From Bradyrhizobium murdochi (GTDB taxonomy: Bacteria; Pseudomonadota; Alphaproteobacteria; Rhizobiales; Xanthobacteraceae), in contig NZ_AXAU01000001.1 in assembly GCF_000472965.1 (NCBI RefSeq), forward strand, positions 775,162 to 839,161: a stretch of 64,000 bases of DNA, given 5' to 3'. A program made the position numbers and the translations under genes. This document shows positions 29,501-38,914 of the stretch, piece after piece. Numbering within the stretch: position 1 is the stretch's first letter; every line of letters starts with the position of its first letter. A model generated the notes under the pieces. The model was not told the origin of the DNA. It made no database searches and saw nothing but the letters and a program-made list of their open reading frames with translations.

Positions 29501-29701
29501 CGGCGCGGCAACCGTCGAGGCCATCACGGAAGGATCGGCGCCAGGACGCGTGGCGGACACCCGGATCATCGGGAAGTCGACATTGGGCACCGATGAGACC
29601 GGCAGAAAAACATAGGCGACCATACCGACCAGGAAGAGCCCGATCGCCAGCAGCGTGGTGCCCACCGGCCGGCGGATGAAGGGCTCCGAGATCGATGCCA
29701 T
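26597..29701 (-). CDS. mdtC: RND efflux transporter permease (MdtC/MuxC-like)
   Basis: A 1034-residue inner-membrane proton/drug antiporter with 12 predicted membrane helices. It opens 'SISEPFIRRPVGTTLLAIGL', the usual hydrophobe/amphiphile-efflux start. The intramembrane 'GFVVDDAIVMIENMYRNLEH' segment carries the proton-relay Asp pair. Its ATG follows directly after the stop of the neighbouring permease gene with no gap. Paired permeases are the mark of MdtABC/MuxABC pumps, which form heterotrimers (B2C) and export bile salts, novobiocin or plant compounds in known cases; the substrate here is unknown. Confidence 0.92.
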   Translation of the reverse strand: MASISEPFIRRPVGTTLLAIGLFLVGMVAYVFLPVSSVPNVDFPMIRVSATRPGADPSVMASTVAAPLERRLGQIAGLDRITSTSSLGTTSIQLQFSIGRNIDRAARDVQAAINASLADLPTDLPSLPRFRKANPAAAPVFVLALTSKTLTTSAMYDVADTVIAQRISQVPGVGEVNVTGADQPAVRIALNPVALSNAGIATDDVRLAIINANPLGPVGIFNGGRQSETISTNKQMRTAAEFRDIIIKSSAGNFVRLADVAEVEDSVRNSRSIAWFNKQPAVLIQITKQGDANVIDTVDRVRALLPELKQWLPGGVEISTLVDRTGTIRASVLDMQYTLLATAFLVMVVVFAFLRRLTPTIAAGVSVPLALAGTCAGMWLAGFSIDNLSLMALAISVGFVVDDAIVMIENMYRNLEHGMAPYPAAVEGAKQIGFTVLSISLSLIAAFTPLIFMDGIVGRLLREFSLTLTFAILVSTVVSLTITPMICAHYIKEATSDRATWFDRLVEGTLSRIVSFYTWTLRAVLGFPFLTLLVFFATIALTVVLYIKTPKGYFPTDDSGLVIGATRASPDTSFQAMLGLQQQLADIVMADPAVAAIGSSLGGTAGPGGGGSNRGTMFISLKPPEERAGMSTAQVIDRLRKNLYRVAGIRLFMFAAQDLRTGGRQSDSDYQYTLSSTNLELLQKWAPLVAKRMETVEGITDISSDRDPGGLQLSLVIDRKTASSLGVSVQDIDNALNNAFAQRQISIIYTQRNQYMVVLEIDPKFQSDPSNLERIYVAGANDAQVPLSAVVRYQRGLSPLAVYHSQSFPSTTVSFNLLPDVPLEVATSNIQRAVEELHMPEGIRGSFDGSAGDFNKTSGRQPLLILGALVAMYIVLGVLYESLAHPITIISTLPSAGLGALLALQVTNTPLTVIAFVGIILLIGIVKKNGIMMVDFALDAERHRGLSSADAIFEACRARFRPILMTTMAALFAGIPLVIATGPGTELRRPLGITIIGGLLVSQILTLYTTPVIYLLIDRLRQRSRPAAIAAPAE

Positions 29702-32700
29702 CTACTGCATCCCCTCGGTGGCGCCGGCGACCGGCGGCCCGGTGGGCCCGGGGTCCGGCACCGCCTTCTGAATTTTCCGGTTGAGCCGGTCGAGCGCCAG
29801 GTAAATCACCGGTGTCGTATAGAGCGTCAGCAACTGGCTGAGCAGCAAGCCGCCGATGATGGAAATGCCGAGCGGAAAGCGCAATTCTGCGCCGGTGCCG
29901 CTTTCGATCGCCAGCGGCAGCGCGCCGAACAGCGCCGCCAGCGTCGTCATCATAATGGGGCGGAAGCGCAACAGGCAGGCCTGCACGATAGCCTCGGAAG
30001 GCGACATGCCCTGATGCCGTTCGGCTTCAAGCGCGAAGTCGATCATCATGATCGCGTTCTTCTTGACGATGCCCATCAACAGGATGATGCCGATCAGGCC
30101 GATCACCGACAGATCCTCCCCGAACAGCATCAGCGCCAGAATGGCGCCGACGCCGGCGGACGGCAGCGTCGAGAGAATGGTGATCGGGTGAATGTAGCTC
30201 TCATAGAGCACGCCGAGCACGATGTAGATGGTAACGATCGCCGCTAGAATGAGCCATGGCTGGCCGGCCAAGGACTTGGAGAATTCGGCCGCATCGCCCG
30301 AGTAGACGCCGACGATGCTGCCGGGCATGCCGATCCTGGTCTCGATCCGCTTGACCGCCTCGACGGCATCGCCCAGCGCCTCGCCGGGGGCGAGATTGAA
30401 ACTGAGCGAGACCGCCGGAAACTGCGCGAGATGCGAGATCGCCAGCGGCGCGGTAGTGCGGGTCAGCGTCGCCACCGCCGACAGCGGCACCTGGGCGCCG
30501 GGCGCGCCGGCGATCGCGCTCGCAGCCCCCGGGAGATAGAGTTTCGACAGGATCGACGGATCGCGCTGGTACATCGGCATCGCCTCCAGCACCACGCGAT
30601 ACTGGTTGGCCTGGCCATAGATCGTCGAAATCTGCCGCTGCGCAAAGGCGTCGTTGAGGGTGTCGTTGACCGCCTGGAGGCTGACGCCGAGTTGGCCCGC
30701 GCGCTGGCGATCGATGTTGAGCGCGGCGCGCAAGCCGCCCTCCTGTGCTTCCGACGAGACATCGCGGAACAGCGGATCCCGGCGCATCTCGGCAATGAGC
30801 TTCTGCGACCACAGCGAGATCTGCGCGGCATCGGTGCCGGTCAGCGTATACTGGTACTGCGAGCGGCTCGACTGGGTCGAGATCTGCACGTCCTGCACCG
30901 GCTGGAAATAGATGGTCATGCCGGGAATTTTCGCTGTGCGCTGTTTCAGCCGGTCGACCACCACGGAAATATCATCGTGCCGCTCGCCACGCGGCCTAAG
31001 CGTCATCACCAGACGCCCGACATTGGTGGTCGGATTGACCGATCCGGCCCCGATCACGGAGACGACGCCGATCACGTCCGGATCGGCCTGGATCGCGGCC
31101 GCCGCCGTTGCCTGCCGGCTTTGCATCTCGGCAAAGGAAACGTCGGGACCGGCCTCGGTCACTGCGACGATCGAGGCGGTATCCTGCAGCGGCAGAAAGC
31201 CCTTCGGCGCGATCACGTACATGATTAGCGTCGCGGCGATGGTGGCGAACGTCACCACAAGGGTCGCGCGCTGGCGCTGCAGCACCCACAGCAGCGTGCG
31301 ATGGTAGAAGGCGACCATGCGGTCGATGAAGCGGCTGACGGCGGCAAGCCCCGGGACCGTCATCTCTTCCCCGACATGCTTCAATAGCCGCGAACACATC
31401 ATAGGCGTCAGCGTCAGCGACACGATCGCCGAGGTCACGACCGCAATCGTCAGCGTCAGCGCAAATTCGCGGAACATGCGCCCGACCAGCCCGGACATGA
31501 ACAGCAGCGGGATGAAGACCGCGATCAGCGACACCGTCAGCGAAATCACGGTGAAGCCGATTTCGCTGGCGCCCTTCAGCGACGCCTCCATTACCGATTC
31601 GCCGTTCTCCATGTGGCGGACGATGTTCTCGATCATCACGATGGCGTCGTCGACCACGAAGCCGGTGCCGATCGTCAGCGCCATCAGCGACAGATTGTCG
31701 AGGCTGAAGCCGCAAAAATACATGATGCCGAAGCTCGTGATCAGCGACAGCGGCAGCGCCACGCCCGCGATCAGGGTCGCGCGCAGCGACCGCAGGAACA
31801 GCAACACCACCAGCGTGACCAGCACCACGGAAAGGATCAGCGTGAACTGGACGTCCCGCACCGAGGCGCGGATGGTGACGGTGCGGTCGGAGACGATGTT
31901 CAGATTGACGCCGGCCGGGATCGCGCGCTGCACCTTGGGTATTTCGTCGCGGATCTGCCTGACGACGTCGATCACATTGGCGCCGGGTTGGCGCTGGATG
32001 TCGATGATCACGGCCGGCGTGCCCTGATACCAGCCGCCGGTCCGGTCGTTCTCCAGCCCATCGACGATGGTGGCGACGTCGCCGATTGTGACAGGTGAGC
32101 CATTGCGATAGGCGATGATGATGGGCTTGTAGGCCTCCGCTACTGCGATCTGGTCGTTGGCGGCGATGGTGTAGGCCTGCTGCGCGCCGTCGAGCGAACC
32201 CTTTGGCCCGGAGACGTTGGCGCCCGCGATGGCGTTACGTAAATCTTCCATCGAGATGCCGTAGGCAGCGAGCCGCGCCAGATCGGCTTGCACCCGCACC
32301 GCAGGCTTGAGCCCGCCGAGGATGGCAACGCGCCCGACGCCGGAAATCTGGCTGAGCCGCTGTCCCAGGATCGTGTCGGCGATATCGCTCATGGCGCGCA
32401 GCGAAATCGTCTCCGACGTCAGCGCCAGGGTCAGGACCGGTGCATCCGCCGGGTTTACCTTGGCGTAGGTCGGCGGATACGGCAGATTCCTTGGCAGGAC
32501 ACCTGCCGCTGCGTTGATGGCCGCCTGCACGTCCTGGGTGGCGCCGTCGATGTCGCGGTTGAGGTCGAACTGCAGCGAGATCTGGCTGACGCCGAACGAA
32601 CTGGTCGACTGCATCGAGGACAGCGAGGGAATCTGCCCGAGCTGGCGCTCCAGCGGCGCCGTGATGAGCGAGGCGACCACGTCGGGGCTGGCGCCCGGCA

Positions 32701-32851
32701 GTTGCGTCGTCACCTGCACGGTCGGGAAATCGACCTGCGGCAACGCCGATACAGGCAGCGCCCAGTAGCCGAGCGCGCCGCCGATCATCAGCGCGATCCC
32801 GAGTAGCGAGGTTGCGATCGGCCGGCGGATGAACGGTTCGGAGACGCTCAT
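29702..32851 (-). CDS. mdtB: RND efflux transporter permease (MdtB/MuxB-like)
   Basis: A 1049-residue RND permease, paralogous to the one encoded at 26597-29701. It opens 'VSEPFIRRPIATSLLGIALM' and carries 'GFVVDDAIVMIENIVRHMEN' in helix 4 and 'GIVKKNAIMMIDFALEAERH' in the second half. It lies between the adaptor gene and the second permease gene, as MdtB does. The Pro-rich C-terminal tail ('PDPGPTGPPVAGATE') is not conserved. Confidence 0.92.
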   Translation of the reverse strand: MSVSEPFIRRPIATSLLGIALMIGGALGYWALPVSALPQVDFPTVQVTTQLPGASPDVVASLITAPLERQLGQIPSLSSMQSTSSFGVSQISLQFDLNRDIDGATQDVQAAINAAAGVLPRNLPYPPTYAKVNPADAPVLTLALTSETISLRAMSDIADTILGQRLSQISGVGRVAILGGLKPAVRVQADLARLAAYGISMEDLRNAIAGANVSGPKGSLDGAQQAYTIAANDQIAVAEAYKPIIIAYRNGSPVTIGDVATIVDGLENDRTGGWYQGTPAVIIDIQRQPGANVIDVVRQIRDEIPKVQRAIPAGVNLNIVSDRTVTIRASVRDVQFTLILSVVLVTLVVLLFLRSLRATLIAGVALPLSLITSFGIMYFCGFSLDNLSLMALTIGTGFVVDDAIVMIENIVRHMENGESVMEASLKGASEIGFTVISLTVSLIAVFIPLLFMSGLVGRMFREFALTLTIAVVTSAIVSLTLTPMMCSRLLKHVGEEMTVPGLAAVSRFIDRMVAFYHRTLLWVLQRQRATLVVTFATIAATLIMYVIAPKGFLPLQDTASIVAVTEAGPDVSFAEMQSRQATAAAAIQADPDVIGVVSVIGAGSVNPTTNVGRLVMTLRPRGERHDDISVVVDRLKQRTAKIPGMTIYFQPVQDVQISTQSSRSQYQYTLTGTDAAQISLWSQKLIAEMRRDPLFRDVSSEAQEGGLRAALNIDRQRAGQLGVSLQAVNDTLNDAFAQRQISTIYGQANQYRVVLEAMPMYQRDPSILSKLYLPGAASAIAGAPGAQVPLSAVATLTRTTAPLAISHLAQFPAVSLSFNLAPGEALGDAVEAVKRIETRIGMPGSIVGVYSGDAAEFSKSLAGQPWLILAAIVTIYIVLGVLYESYIHPITILSTLPSAGVGAILALMLFGEDLSVIGLIGIILLMGIVKKNAIMMIDFALEAERHQGMSPSEAIVQACLLRFRPIMMTTLAALFGALPLAIESGTGAELRFPLGISIIGGLLLSQLLTLYTTPVIYLALDRLNRKIQKAVPDPGPTGPPVAGATEGMQ

Positions 32852-32899
32852 GGTTGCGTGCTCACTTTACGAATTCATTTCAGGCGTGCGGCGCATCGA

Positions 32900-34291
32900 T
32901 CATGGCTGCGATTTCGCAGCGCCGCCGCGCGCTGGCTCGGCTGGTGCCGGGCCGGTTTGTCCCTTTTGATCGCCCTCGCCGCGCTCGCGCTTGCCGCGGC
33001 GCTCGCCATCGTTTGCTTGCCCCTCCTTGCCCGGACCTGCCTTGGCATCGGGGCTGCGGCTGCGCTTGCGCGGCGCGAGGTCGGCGGTCGGCGCCCTGTC
33101 GTCGGTGCCGATCAAGACATTGGCGCCGTCGGAGAGATTGGCAAAGCCGGTGGTCACCACGCGGTCGGAGATCGAAAGGCCGCTCGCGATGACGGCATCG
33201 TTTTCGTTCTGCTGCGTCACCACGACCGGCTTTGCTGTCGCGACGTTGTCGGGGCCGATCACATAGCTGAATGTCCCAACCGGACCACGTTGCACCGCCG
33301 AACTCGGCACCACGATCGCCTTCTCCAGCGTTTCGACCTTCAGCCGCACATTGACGAACTGTCCGGGCCAGAGCTGGAATTTGGCGTTGGGAAACTCCGC
33401 CTTCAGCTTCAGCGTGCCGGTGGTCGGATCGACCTGGTTGTCGATGCCTTTGAGCGTACCGGTGTCGATGACGGTCACGCCGTCATTGCCGAACACGTCC
33501 ACCGTCAGCACGCCTTTGGCGGCGGCAGCGTTGACCCGCACGATCTGCTGCTGCGGCAGGCTGAACTGCACGGCGATCGGCTGCAGTTGGGTGATGATGA
33601 CGAGGCCGGTGACGTCGGAGGCGCGGATGATGTTGCCCTGATCGACCTGGCGCAGGCCGGCGCGCCCAGACAACGGCGCGATGACCTTGGTATAGCCGAG
33701 CATCGCCTTGGCATTGTCGATGGCGGCTTGATCGGCCTGCACCAGCGCCTCCTGCTGGGCGACCACGGCGCGCTGCGTATCGGCCTGCTGCTTGGAGCCG
33801 GCATTTGACGCGGCGAGCTGCTGATAGCGCGCCAGATCGAGCCTCTGGTTGGCGAGCAGCGCTTCGTCCTGCGCCTTCTTCGCCACCGCCTGGTCATACT
33901 GTGCCTGGTAGATCACGGGATCGATTTCGGCCAGCACGTCGCCCTGCTTGACGTCCTGGCCTTCCACGAAGTTCACCTTGATCAGCTTGCCGTCGACCTG
34001 GGCGCGCACCGTCACCGTGTTCAGCGCGCGGACCGAGCCTACGGCATCGAGATAGACAGGCACATCCTGCGTGCGTGGCATAGCCGCCAGCACCGGCACC
34101 GGGAGATCGGGACGTGCGCCGGGCCCGCCACGGCCCGTCTGTTTCTGCTGAAAGGCGTTCCAGCCGAGATAGCCGAGCCCGCCGAGGATCAACAGCGTGA
34201 TCGAAAGCGACACCATCCGCCGGCCAATGCCGCGCACGACGCGCCTGCGCGTCGTCTTCGGGTCGTCCTTCACTTCCGGCTTAAAGAGCAT
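32900..34291 (-). CDS. mdtA: RND efflux periplasmic adaptor (MdtA/MuxA-like)
   Basis: A 463-residue membrane fusion protein. An N-terminal membrane anchor ('MVSLSITLLILGGLGYLGW') is followed by the lipoyl/barrel-sandwich halves ('VDGKLIKVNFVEGQDVKQGD' and 'VIAPLSGRAGLRQVDQGNII') around a coiled coil at about residues 140-190. The C-terminal 40 residues are Lys/Arg/Glu-rich and low complexity ('GERRGKRERGEGDQKGQ'), unusual for the family. ATG at 34291 overlaps the upstream outer-membrane gene by 11 bases. Confidence 0.9.
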   Translation of the reverse strand: MLFKPEVKDDPKTTRRRVVRGIGRRMVSLSITLLILGGLGYLGWNAFQQKQTGRGGPGARPDLPVPVLAAMPRTQDVPVYLDAVGSVRALNTVTVRAQVDGKLIKVNFVEGQDVKQGDVLAEIDPVIYQAQYDQAVAKKAQDEALLANQRLDLARYQQLAASNAGSKQQADTQRAVVAQQEALVQADQAAIDNAKAMLGYTKVIAPLSGRAGLRQVDQGNIIRASDVTGLVIITQLQPIAVQFSLPQQQIVRVNAAAAKGVLTVDVFGNDGVTVIDTGTLKGIDNQVDPTTGTLKLKAEFPNAKFQLWPGQFVNVRLKVETLEKAIVVPSSAVQRGPVGTFSYVIGPDNVATAKPVVVTQQNENDAVIASGLSISDRVVTTGFANLSDGANVLIGTDDRAPTADLAPRKRSRSPDAKAGPGKEGQANDGERRGKRERGEGDQKGQTGPAPAEPARGGAAKSQP

Positions 34292-35768
34292 TGACCGGCC
34301 TTTCCATCCTGGGCTCCCAGCCGCCCCCCAGCGCCTGATAGAGGCTGACGATTGCCAGCAGCCGGGCCAGTTGAGCCTGCGACAGCGCATCCTCGGCCTG
34401 GAACAATGTTAGCTGCGTATTTAGCACAACTACGATGTCGGCAGTCCCGGCCCGCAACTGCTGCTCGGACAATTCAAACGCCCGCCGCGACGACGCCACG
34501 ACCTCGCGCTGCAGCCGCAGCCTCTCGGTGGTCTGGCGGATCGACATCAGGGCGTTATCGACATCGGCAAAGGCCTGCACCACCGTCTTGCGGTAGGTCT
34601 GCAGCAGTTCATCCTGCAGCGCCTTGGTGAGTTCGAAATTGCCGAGGATCCTGCCGCCGTCGAAGATCGGTTGGGTCAGGCTGCCGACCATGCTGAAGAA
34701 CGCGGCTTGCGGCTGAAACAGCGCCGTCAACGCCGAGCTTTGATAACCGCCCTGCCCCGTCAGCTGAATGCTCGGAAAGAACTGCGCGCGGGCGCTGCCG
34801 ACATTGGCGGTGGCCGAGGCAAGCTGCGCTTCCTGCCGGCGGATGTCAGGGCGCTGCGTCAGCAACTCGGAAGGCAGGCCCGGCGTGACGCGTGGGGCGG
34901 CAATCCGATTGAGGGTTCCGCCGGTGACACGCACGGATTCCGGCGGGCGCGACACCAAAATTGCCAGCGCGTTGATGTTCTGGTCGAGCGTCTGCCGGAG
35001 CGGCGGCACCAGCGCACGCTGATTGGCCACCACGCTTTCCTGTTGCGCGACGTCGAGGTCGGTACCGGTACCGGCTTTGAAGCGCTCCTTGATGGCATTG
35101 AGGATGCGCTCGGCGCTCGCGATGTTTCGCTGTGCGGTACGAATCCGGTCCTGCGCGGCGAGCACCTGAAAATAGGCATTGGCTACCGTCGTCAGCGTGG
35201 TCAGCGCGATGACGTCGCGGTCAAAGCGGCTGGCAACCGCAGTCTCCTCCGCCGCCTGGGCGGCGTCGCGGTTCTTGCCCCAGAAATCCAATTCGTAGCT
35301 GGCGCTAAGCGATGCCGAATAGTTGACCACCTCTCGGCCGCCAATGGACAGGCCGCTGCTGCTCGAACGGGAGGTGCGGGAATAGCTTTCCGACCCGGTA
35401 GCGCTGAGAGTTGGCAGCAGCGCCGCGCCCGCGATTCGCGCCTGCGCATCGGCCTGCCTGAACCGCGCGGTGGCGGCCGCAATATCCAGATTGACGGTCT
35501 GCGCCTCTTCCATCAGGCCCGTTAGCTCCCGCGAACGAAATCCGCGCCACCAGTCGAGCGTCGGAGGTGCATCCGTGGCCTTCGAAAGCCGGGCCGCCTT
35601 GTAGCCTTCGGGGATGTCGAGCGCAGGGTCGGGAAGGTCCTTGGTCAGGATGCAGCCCGCGGAGCTGGCGACGAGCCCAAGCACGGCAAGCGATCGCGCC
35701 AGCCGCTTGCCGCCCGGAATGAGAACAGGCCAACCTTCGATCGCAGCAGTTGCAATTCGCTGGCTCAC
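34281..35768 (-). CDS. NodT-family outer membrane efflux lipoprotein
   Basis: A 495-residue outer membrane factor of the RND efflux system. The lipobox is 'LGLVASSAGC', followed by 'ALDIPEGYKAARLSK' and the two TolC-like repeat halves ('FKAGTGTDLDVAQQESVVAN' and 'LRAGTADIVVVLNTQLTLFQ'). GTG at 35768 is chosen because GGAGAACGGG lies seven bases upstream and it places the signal peptide about 20 residues from the start; a longer frame to 35930 adds a Cys-containing extension without homology. It is the first gene of the four-gene efflux operon. Confidence 0.87.
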   Translation of the reverse strand: MSQRIATAAIEGWPVLIPGGKRLARSLAVLGLVASSAGCILTKDLPDPALDIPEGYKAARLSKATDAPPTLDWWRGFRSRELTGLMEEAQTVNLDIAAATARFRQADAQARIAGAALLPTLSATGSESYSRTSRSSSSGLSIGGREVVNYSASLSASYELDFWGKNRDAAQAAEETAVASRFDRDVIALTTLTTVANAYFQVLAAQDRIRTAQRNIASAERILNAIKERFKAGTGTDLDVAQQESVVANQRALVPPLRQTLDQNINALAILVSRPPESVRVTGGTLNRIAAPRVTPGLPSELLTQRPDIRRQEAQLASATANVGSARAQFFPSIQLTGQGGYQSSALTALFQPQAAFFSMVGSLTQPIFDGGRILGNFELTKALQDELLQTYRKTVVQAFADVDNALMSIRQTTERLRLQREVVASSRRAFELSEQQLRAGTADIVVVLNTQLTLFQAEDALSQAQLARLLAIVSLYQALGGGWEPRMERPVNAL

Positions 35769-36439
35769 ACCCGTTCTCCACCGGGCAAGTCCCGGCCCGG
35801 CGCAATATGCGCGCTTCTCCTGTTGGGCTGCGATACGTTCACAGGGGGTGATGCTTCCGTTGGAACCGAACGGCGATATTAGCCTTGCGACCAGCACGCG
35901 GACAGCCCCGCGCAGCCTCTCGCCGATCATGCGTTCGGGTGTGTAAAACGGGCGGCAAAGAGCTCAATTCCCCTTGTTTTATAGGGTTTGGAACAATATC
36001 GGGACGCCGCAGCACCGCCGAATTCTTACGAAGATTTCATGGGGCTTTTCCCCTGTTCTGACGCCCCGATACCGGCTCGTCGCACAGCGGAGCCCCCGGC
36101 CTGTGGCCGAATTGAAACTCCAGGAACAGCCGAATCTCGCGCATCGACCGGACACCGTTTCCACGAGACTCGGCCATCGCTTCGGCTATCGCGTGACAAG
36201 CCTGCTGATCGATCTGGACGTGGCCGACTCAAATCGCTGCTGCTCTGCATCACCTGCGGCTCTACAGTTTCCAGGAGGCATGTGGGCCGAATGCACGGCA
36301 GGCGCGGCCTTCAATACCGGCTTGGCGAGCGGAAAAATCACCGTTTATACTTCGCCGGCGTTGTCCACCCGTGCCAAGCATTGAAGCAGGGTCGATCGGC
36401 CATGCGAAGCCCGGTAAACCGCAATTCGATGGATCGCAC
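35769..36439. other. Intergenic region, no gene recognised
   Basis: About 670 bp between the divergent efflux operon and the cyclopropane fatty acid synthase gene. Frames here have no ribosome binding site or recognisable product. It must hold both divergent promoters. I see no clear operator palindrome. Confidence 0.5.
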
Positions 36440-37669
36440 ATGCCCGAGTTGATTTCGGTCACATCGGAAACTGTAGACGCGACGTTTCCGGAATTGCCCC
36501 GCATGGCCCGGCTGGCGCTGGGCTTTGGTTCAAAGCTGCAACGCGGCACGCTCGACGTGACGCTGGCCGACGGGCGCGTGGTCCGGTTGGGCGGCAACGC
36601 GCCGGGTCCTGCCGCCGTGATGAAGATTTACGATTACGGCTTTGCCTCGCGGCTCTTGCGCGGCGGCGACATCGGCATTGCCGAAGCCTATCTGTGCGGA
36701 GAGTGGGACACGCCCGACCTCACGCAATTCCTCTATCTATTCTGCGTCAACCAAGACTGGATGCAGACCATGCTGATCGGCAACCCGCTGACGCGCACCT
36801 TCCAGGCCGTCAGACATTGGCTCAACCGCAACACAAAGCGGCAGGCTCGCCGCAACATCTATGCGCATTACGACATTGGCAACGCCTTCTATTCGGCGTG
36901 GCTCGATCCGAGCATGACCTATTCGTCGGCACTGTTCGAGGATAACACACCCGACCTGACGGCCGCGCAGCACAACAAATACCAGCGGCTCGCCGAGGCC
37001 ATCGATCTGCGGCCGGGCCAGAAGCTGTTGGAGATCGGCTGCGGATGGGGCGGCTTTGCCGAATATGCTGCCAAGACGTTCGGCGCCAAGGTCGTAGGCC
37101 TCACCATCAGCAAGGAACAGCGCGATTTCGCACAGGCGCGCATTCAGAACGCGGGACTCAGCGATAGGGTCGAGATCAAGCTCAGGGATTACCGCGACGA
37201 GCGCGACCGCTATGACCGGATCGTCTCGATCGAGATGATCGAGGCGGTCGGCGAGCAATTCTGGCCGAAATATTTTTCACAGTTGCGCGACCGCCTGCTG
37301 CCTGGGGGGCTGGCCGGCATTCAGGCCATCACCATCCAGGACCGCCTGTTCCACGCCTATCGCCGCGAGGTCGATTTCATCCAGCGCTACGTCTTTCCGG
37401 GCGGCATGCTGCCGTCGCCGCAGATCCTGAAAACGCTCGGCGAACGCTTCGGCGTTCCCGTCATCAGCGAACGTATCTTTGGGCAAGATTATGCCAAGAC
37501 GCTCGCGATCTGGCGAAGCAATTTCCGCGCAGCCTGGCCGAACCTGACGCCGTCGGGTTTCGACGATCGCTTTCGGCGGCTGTGGGAATATTACCTCGCC
37601 TATTGCGAGGCCGGTTTCCTGTCCGGAAATATCGACGTGCGCCAGGTGGTGTTTGCAAAATCGGGCTGA
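36440..37669 (+). CDS. cfa: Cyclopropane-fatty-acyl-phospholipid synthase
   Basis: A 409-residue SAM-dependent enzyme that methylenates cis double bonds of membrane phospholipid acyl chains. The methyltransferase motif I is 'LLEIGCGWGGFAEYAAKTFG', followed by 'VVGLTISKEQRDFAQ'. 'YAHYDIGNAFYSAWLDPSMT' is the family hallmark around the active site, and the 'GEWDTPDLTQFL' region belongs to the lipid-binding N domain. ATG at 36440 ('MPELISVTS') matches family length; an in-frame GTG at 36371 would add 23 residues. It is monocistronic. Confidence 0.92.
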   Translation: MPELISVTSETVDATFPELPRMARLALGFGSKLQRGTLDVTLADGRVVRLGGNAPGPAAVMKIYDYGFASRLLRGGDIGIAEAYLCGEWDTPDLTQFLYLFCVNQDWMQTMLIGNPLTRTFQAVRHWLNRNTKRQARRNIYAHYDIGNAFYSAWLDPSMTYSSALFEDNTPDLTAAQHNKYQRLAEAIDLRPGQKLLEIGCGWGGFAEYAAKTFGAKVVGLTISKEQRDFAQARIQNAGLSDRVEIKLRDYRDERDRYDRIVSIEMIEAVGEQFWPKYFSQLRDRLLPGGLAGIQAITIQDRLFHAYRREVDFIQRYVFPGGMLPSPQILKTLGERFGVPVISERIFGQDYAKTLAIWRSNFRAAWPNLTPSGFDDRFRRLWEYYLAYCEAGFLSGNIDVRQVVFAKSG

Positions 37670-37719
37670 TAGCCTGCCCCAACGCTGGCTTGTATGGCTG
37701 GCGGCCCTCCTTTAGGGTC

Positions 37720-37734
37720 GCCTAACGATTAGGC
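37720..37734. promoter_or_regulatory. Palindrome upstream of the cysteine synthase gene
   Basis: A perfect 6-3-6 inverted repeat (GCCTAA, CGA, TTAGGC), 24 bp before the ATG at 37759. It could be an operator or a short hairpin overlapping the translation initiation region. No matching regulator is adjacent. Confidence 0.35.
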
Positions 37735-37758
37735 AAACAAACCGGCGATTTCAAAGTC

Positions 37759-38799
37759 ATGGCCTTCAACAAAGACGTCATCGAAGCGATCGGCAACACG
37801 CCCCTCATCAAGCTGAAGCACGCTTCGGAAGCGACCGGCTGCACCATTCTCGGCAAAGCCGAATTCATGAATCCCGGCCAGTCGGTCAAGGACCGGGCCG
37901 GCAAATGGATGATCCTCGAAGCCGAAAAGCGCGGCGACCTCAAGCCGGGCGGGCTCGTGGTGGAATCGACCGCCGGCAATACCGGCATCGGGCTCGCCGT
38001 GGTCGCCAACGCCCGCGGTTACCGCACGCTGATCCTGATCCCGGAAACGCAGAGCCAGGAAAAGAAGGACATGCTGCGGCTGTGCGGCGCCGAGCTCGTC
38101 GAGGTGCCGCAACTCCCCTACGCCAATCCCAACAACTACCAGCATGTCGGGCGGCGGCTCGCCGACCAGCTTCGCAAGACCGAGCCGAACGGCGTTTTGT
38201 TCGCCGACCAGTGGAACAATCTCGACAATGCCAAGGCGCACTACGAATCCACCGGACCCGAGATCTGGGAGCAGACCGGCGGCAAGGTCGACGGCTTCAT
38301 CTGCTCTGTCGGCACCGGCGGCACGCTCGCGGGCGTCAGCCGCTTTCTGAAGGAGAAGAACAAGGACATCGTGACCGCCTGTGCCGATCCGCACGGCTTT
38401 GCGATGTACGAGCTGTTCAAGCATGGTCAGGCCAAATCGACGCCAGGCGACTCGATCACCGAAGGCATCGGACTCGGCCGCGTCACGCCCATCATCGAGA
38501 CCGCAGTTGTCGACGATGCTTTCCTGGTTTCCGACGAGGAAGCCGTAACGGTGATCTACGAACTGGTCGAGCAGGAAGGCCTCTGCCTCGGCGGCTCCAC
38601 CGGTATCAACGTCGCTGGCGCGATCCGATTGGCAAAGCAGCTCGGACCCGGCAAGACCATCGTCACCATGCTGGCCGATTCCGGCGGCCGCTATCAGTCA
38701 AAGCTGTTCAATCCGGCATTCATGCGCTCCAAGAACCTGCCGGTGCCGGCATGGCTGGAGAAGCGCACCAAGATCGACGTGCCGTTCGAGAAGGTGTGA
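37759..38799 (+). CDS. Cysteine synthase / PLP-dependent beta-substituting synthase
   Basis: A 346-residue fold-type II PLP enzyme that makes cysteine from O-acetylserine and sulfide. Lys44 in 'NPGQSVKDRAG' is the Schiff-base lysine, 'VESTAGNTGIGLAVVANARG' carries the substrate loop, and 'SVGTGGTLAGVSRFL' binds the PLP phosphate. It is longer than CysK (about 310-325) by a C-terminal extension ('AWLEKRTKIDVPFEKV') typical of the alphaproteobacterial 'cysteine synthase A' group. It stands alone between cfa and the aap operon. Confidence 0.9.
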   Translation: MAFNKDVIEAIGNTPLIKLKHASEATGCTILGKAEFMNPGQSVKDRAGKWMILEAEKRGDLKPGGLVVESTAGNTGIGLAVVANARGYRTLILIPETQSQEKKDMLRLCGAELVEVPQLPYANPNNYQHVGRRLADQLRKTEPNGVLFADQWNNLDNAKAHYESTGPEIWEQTGGKVDGFICSVGTGGTLAGVSRFLKEKNKDIVTACADPHGFAMYELFKHGQAKSTPGDSITEGIGLGRVTPIIETAVVDDAFLVSDEEAVTVIYELVEQEGLCLGGSTGINVAGAIRLAKQLGPGKTIVTMLADSGGRYQSKLFNPAFMRSKNLPVPAWLEKRTKIDVPFEKV

Positions 38800-38808
38800 G
38801 CGGATTTC

Positions 38809-38898
38809 GTAGGGTGGGCAAAGGCGCTCTTGCGCCGTGCCCACCATCTATCGGACCGCGACACTGTTGGTGGGCACGCTGCGCTTTGCCCACCCTAC
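38809..38898. repeat. Palindromic intergenic element C
   Basis: Outer arms GTAGGGTGGGCAAAG (38809-38823) and its exact complement (38884-38898) enclose an inner pair around GCCGTGCCCACC and GGTGGGCACGC. The whole can fold into a long cruciform. It lies between the convergent cysteine synthase and aapP genes, where it may also stop transcription from either side, though no T-run follows. Confidence 0.75.
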
Positions 38899-38914
38899 GC
38901 GACTACAGCAGCCG

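Noticed and set aside
28254-29615. Long plus-strand frames (over 380 codons) opposite the mdtC-like gene
   Set aside because: Mirror frames of a confidently identified RND permease; no initiation signal or family motif.
38809-38898. Reading the long palindrome as a simple rho-independent terminator
   Set aside because: Arms are exact and long but no T-run follows on either strand, and the structure matches a dispersed palindrome better.
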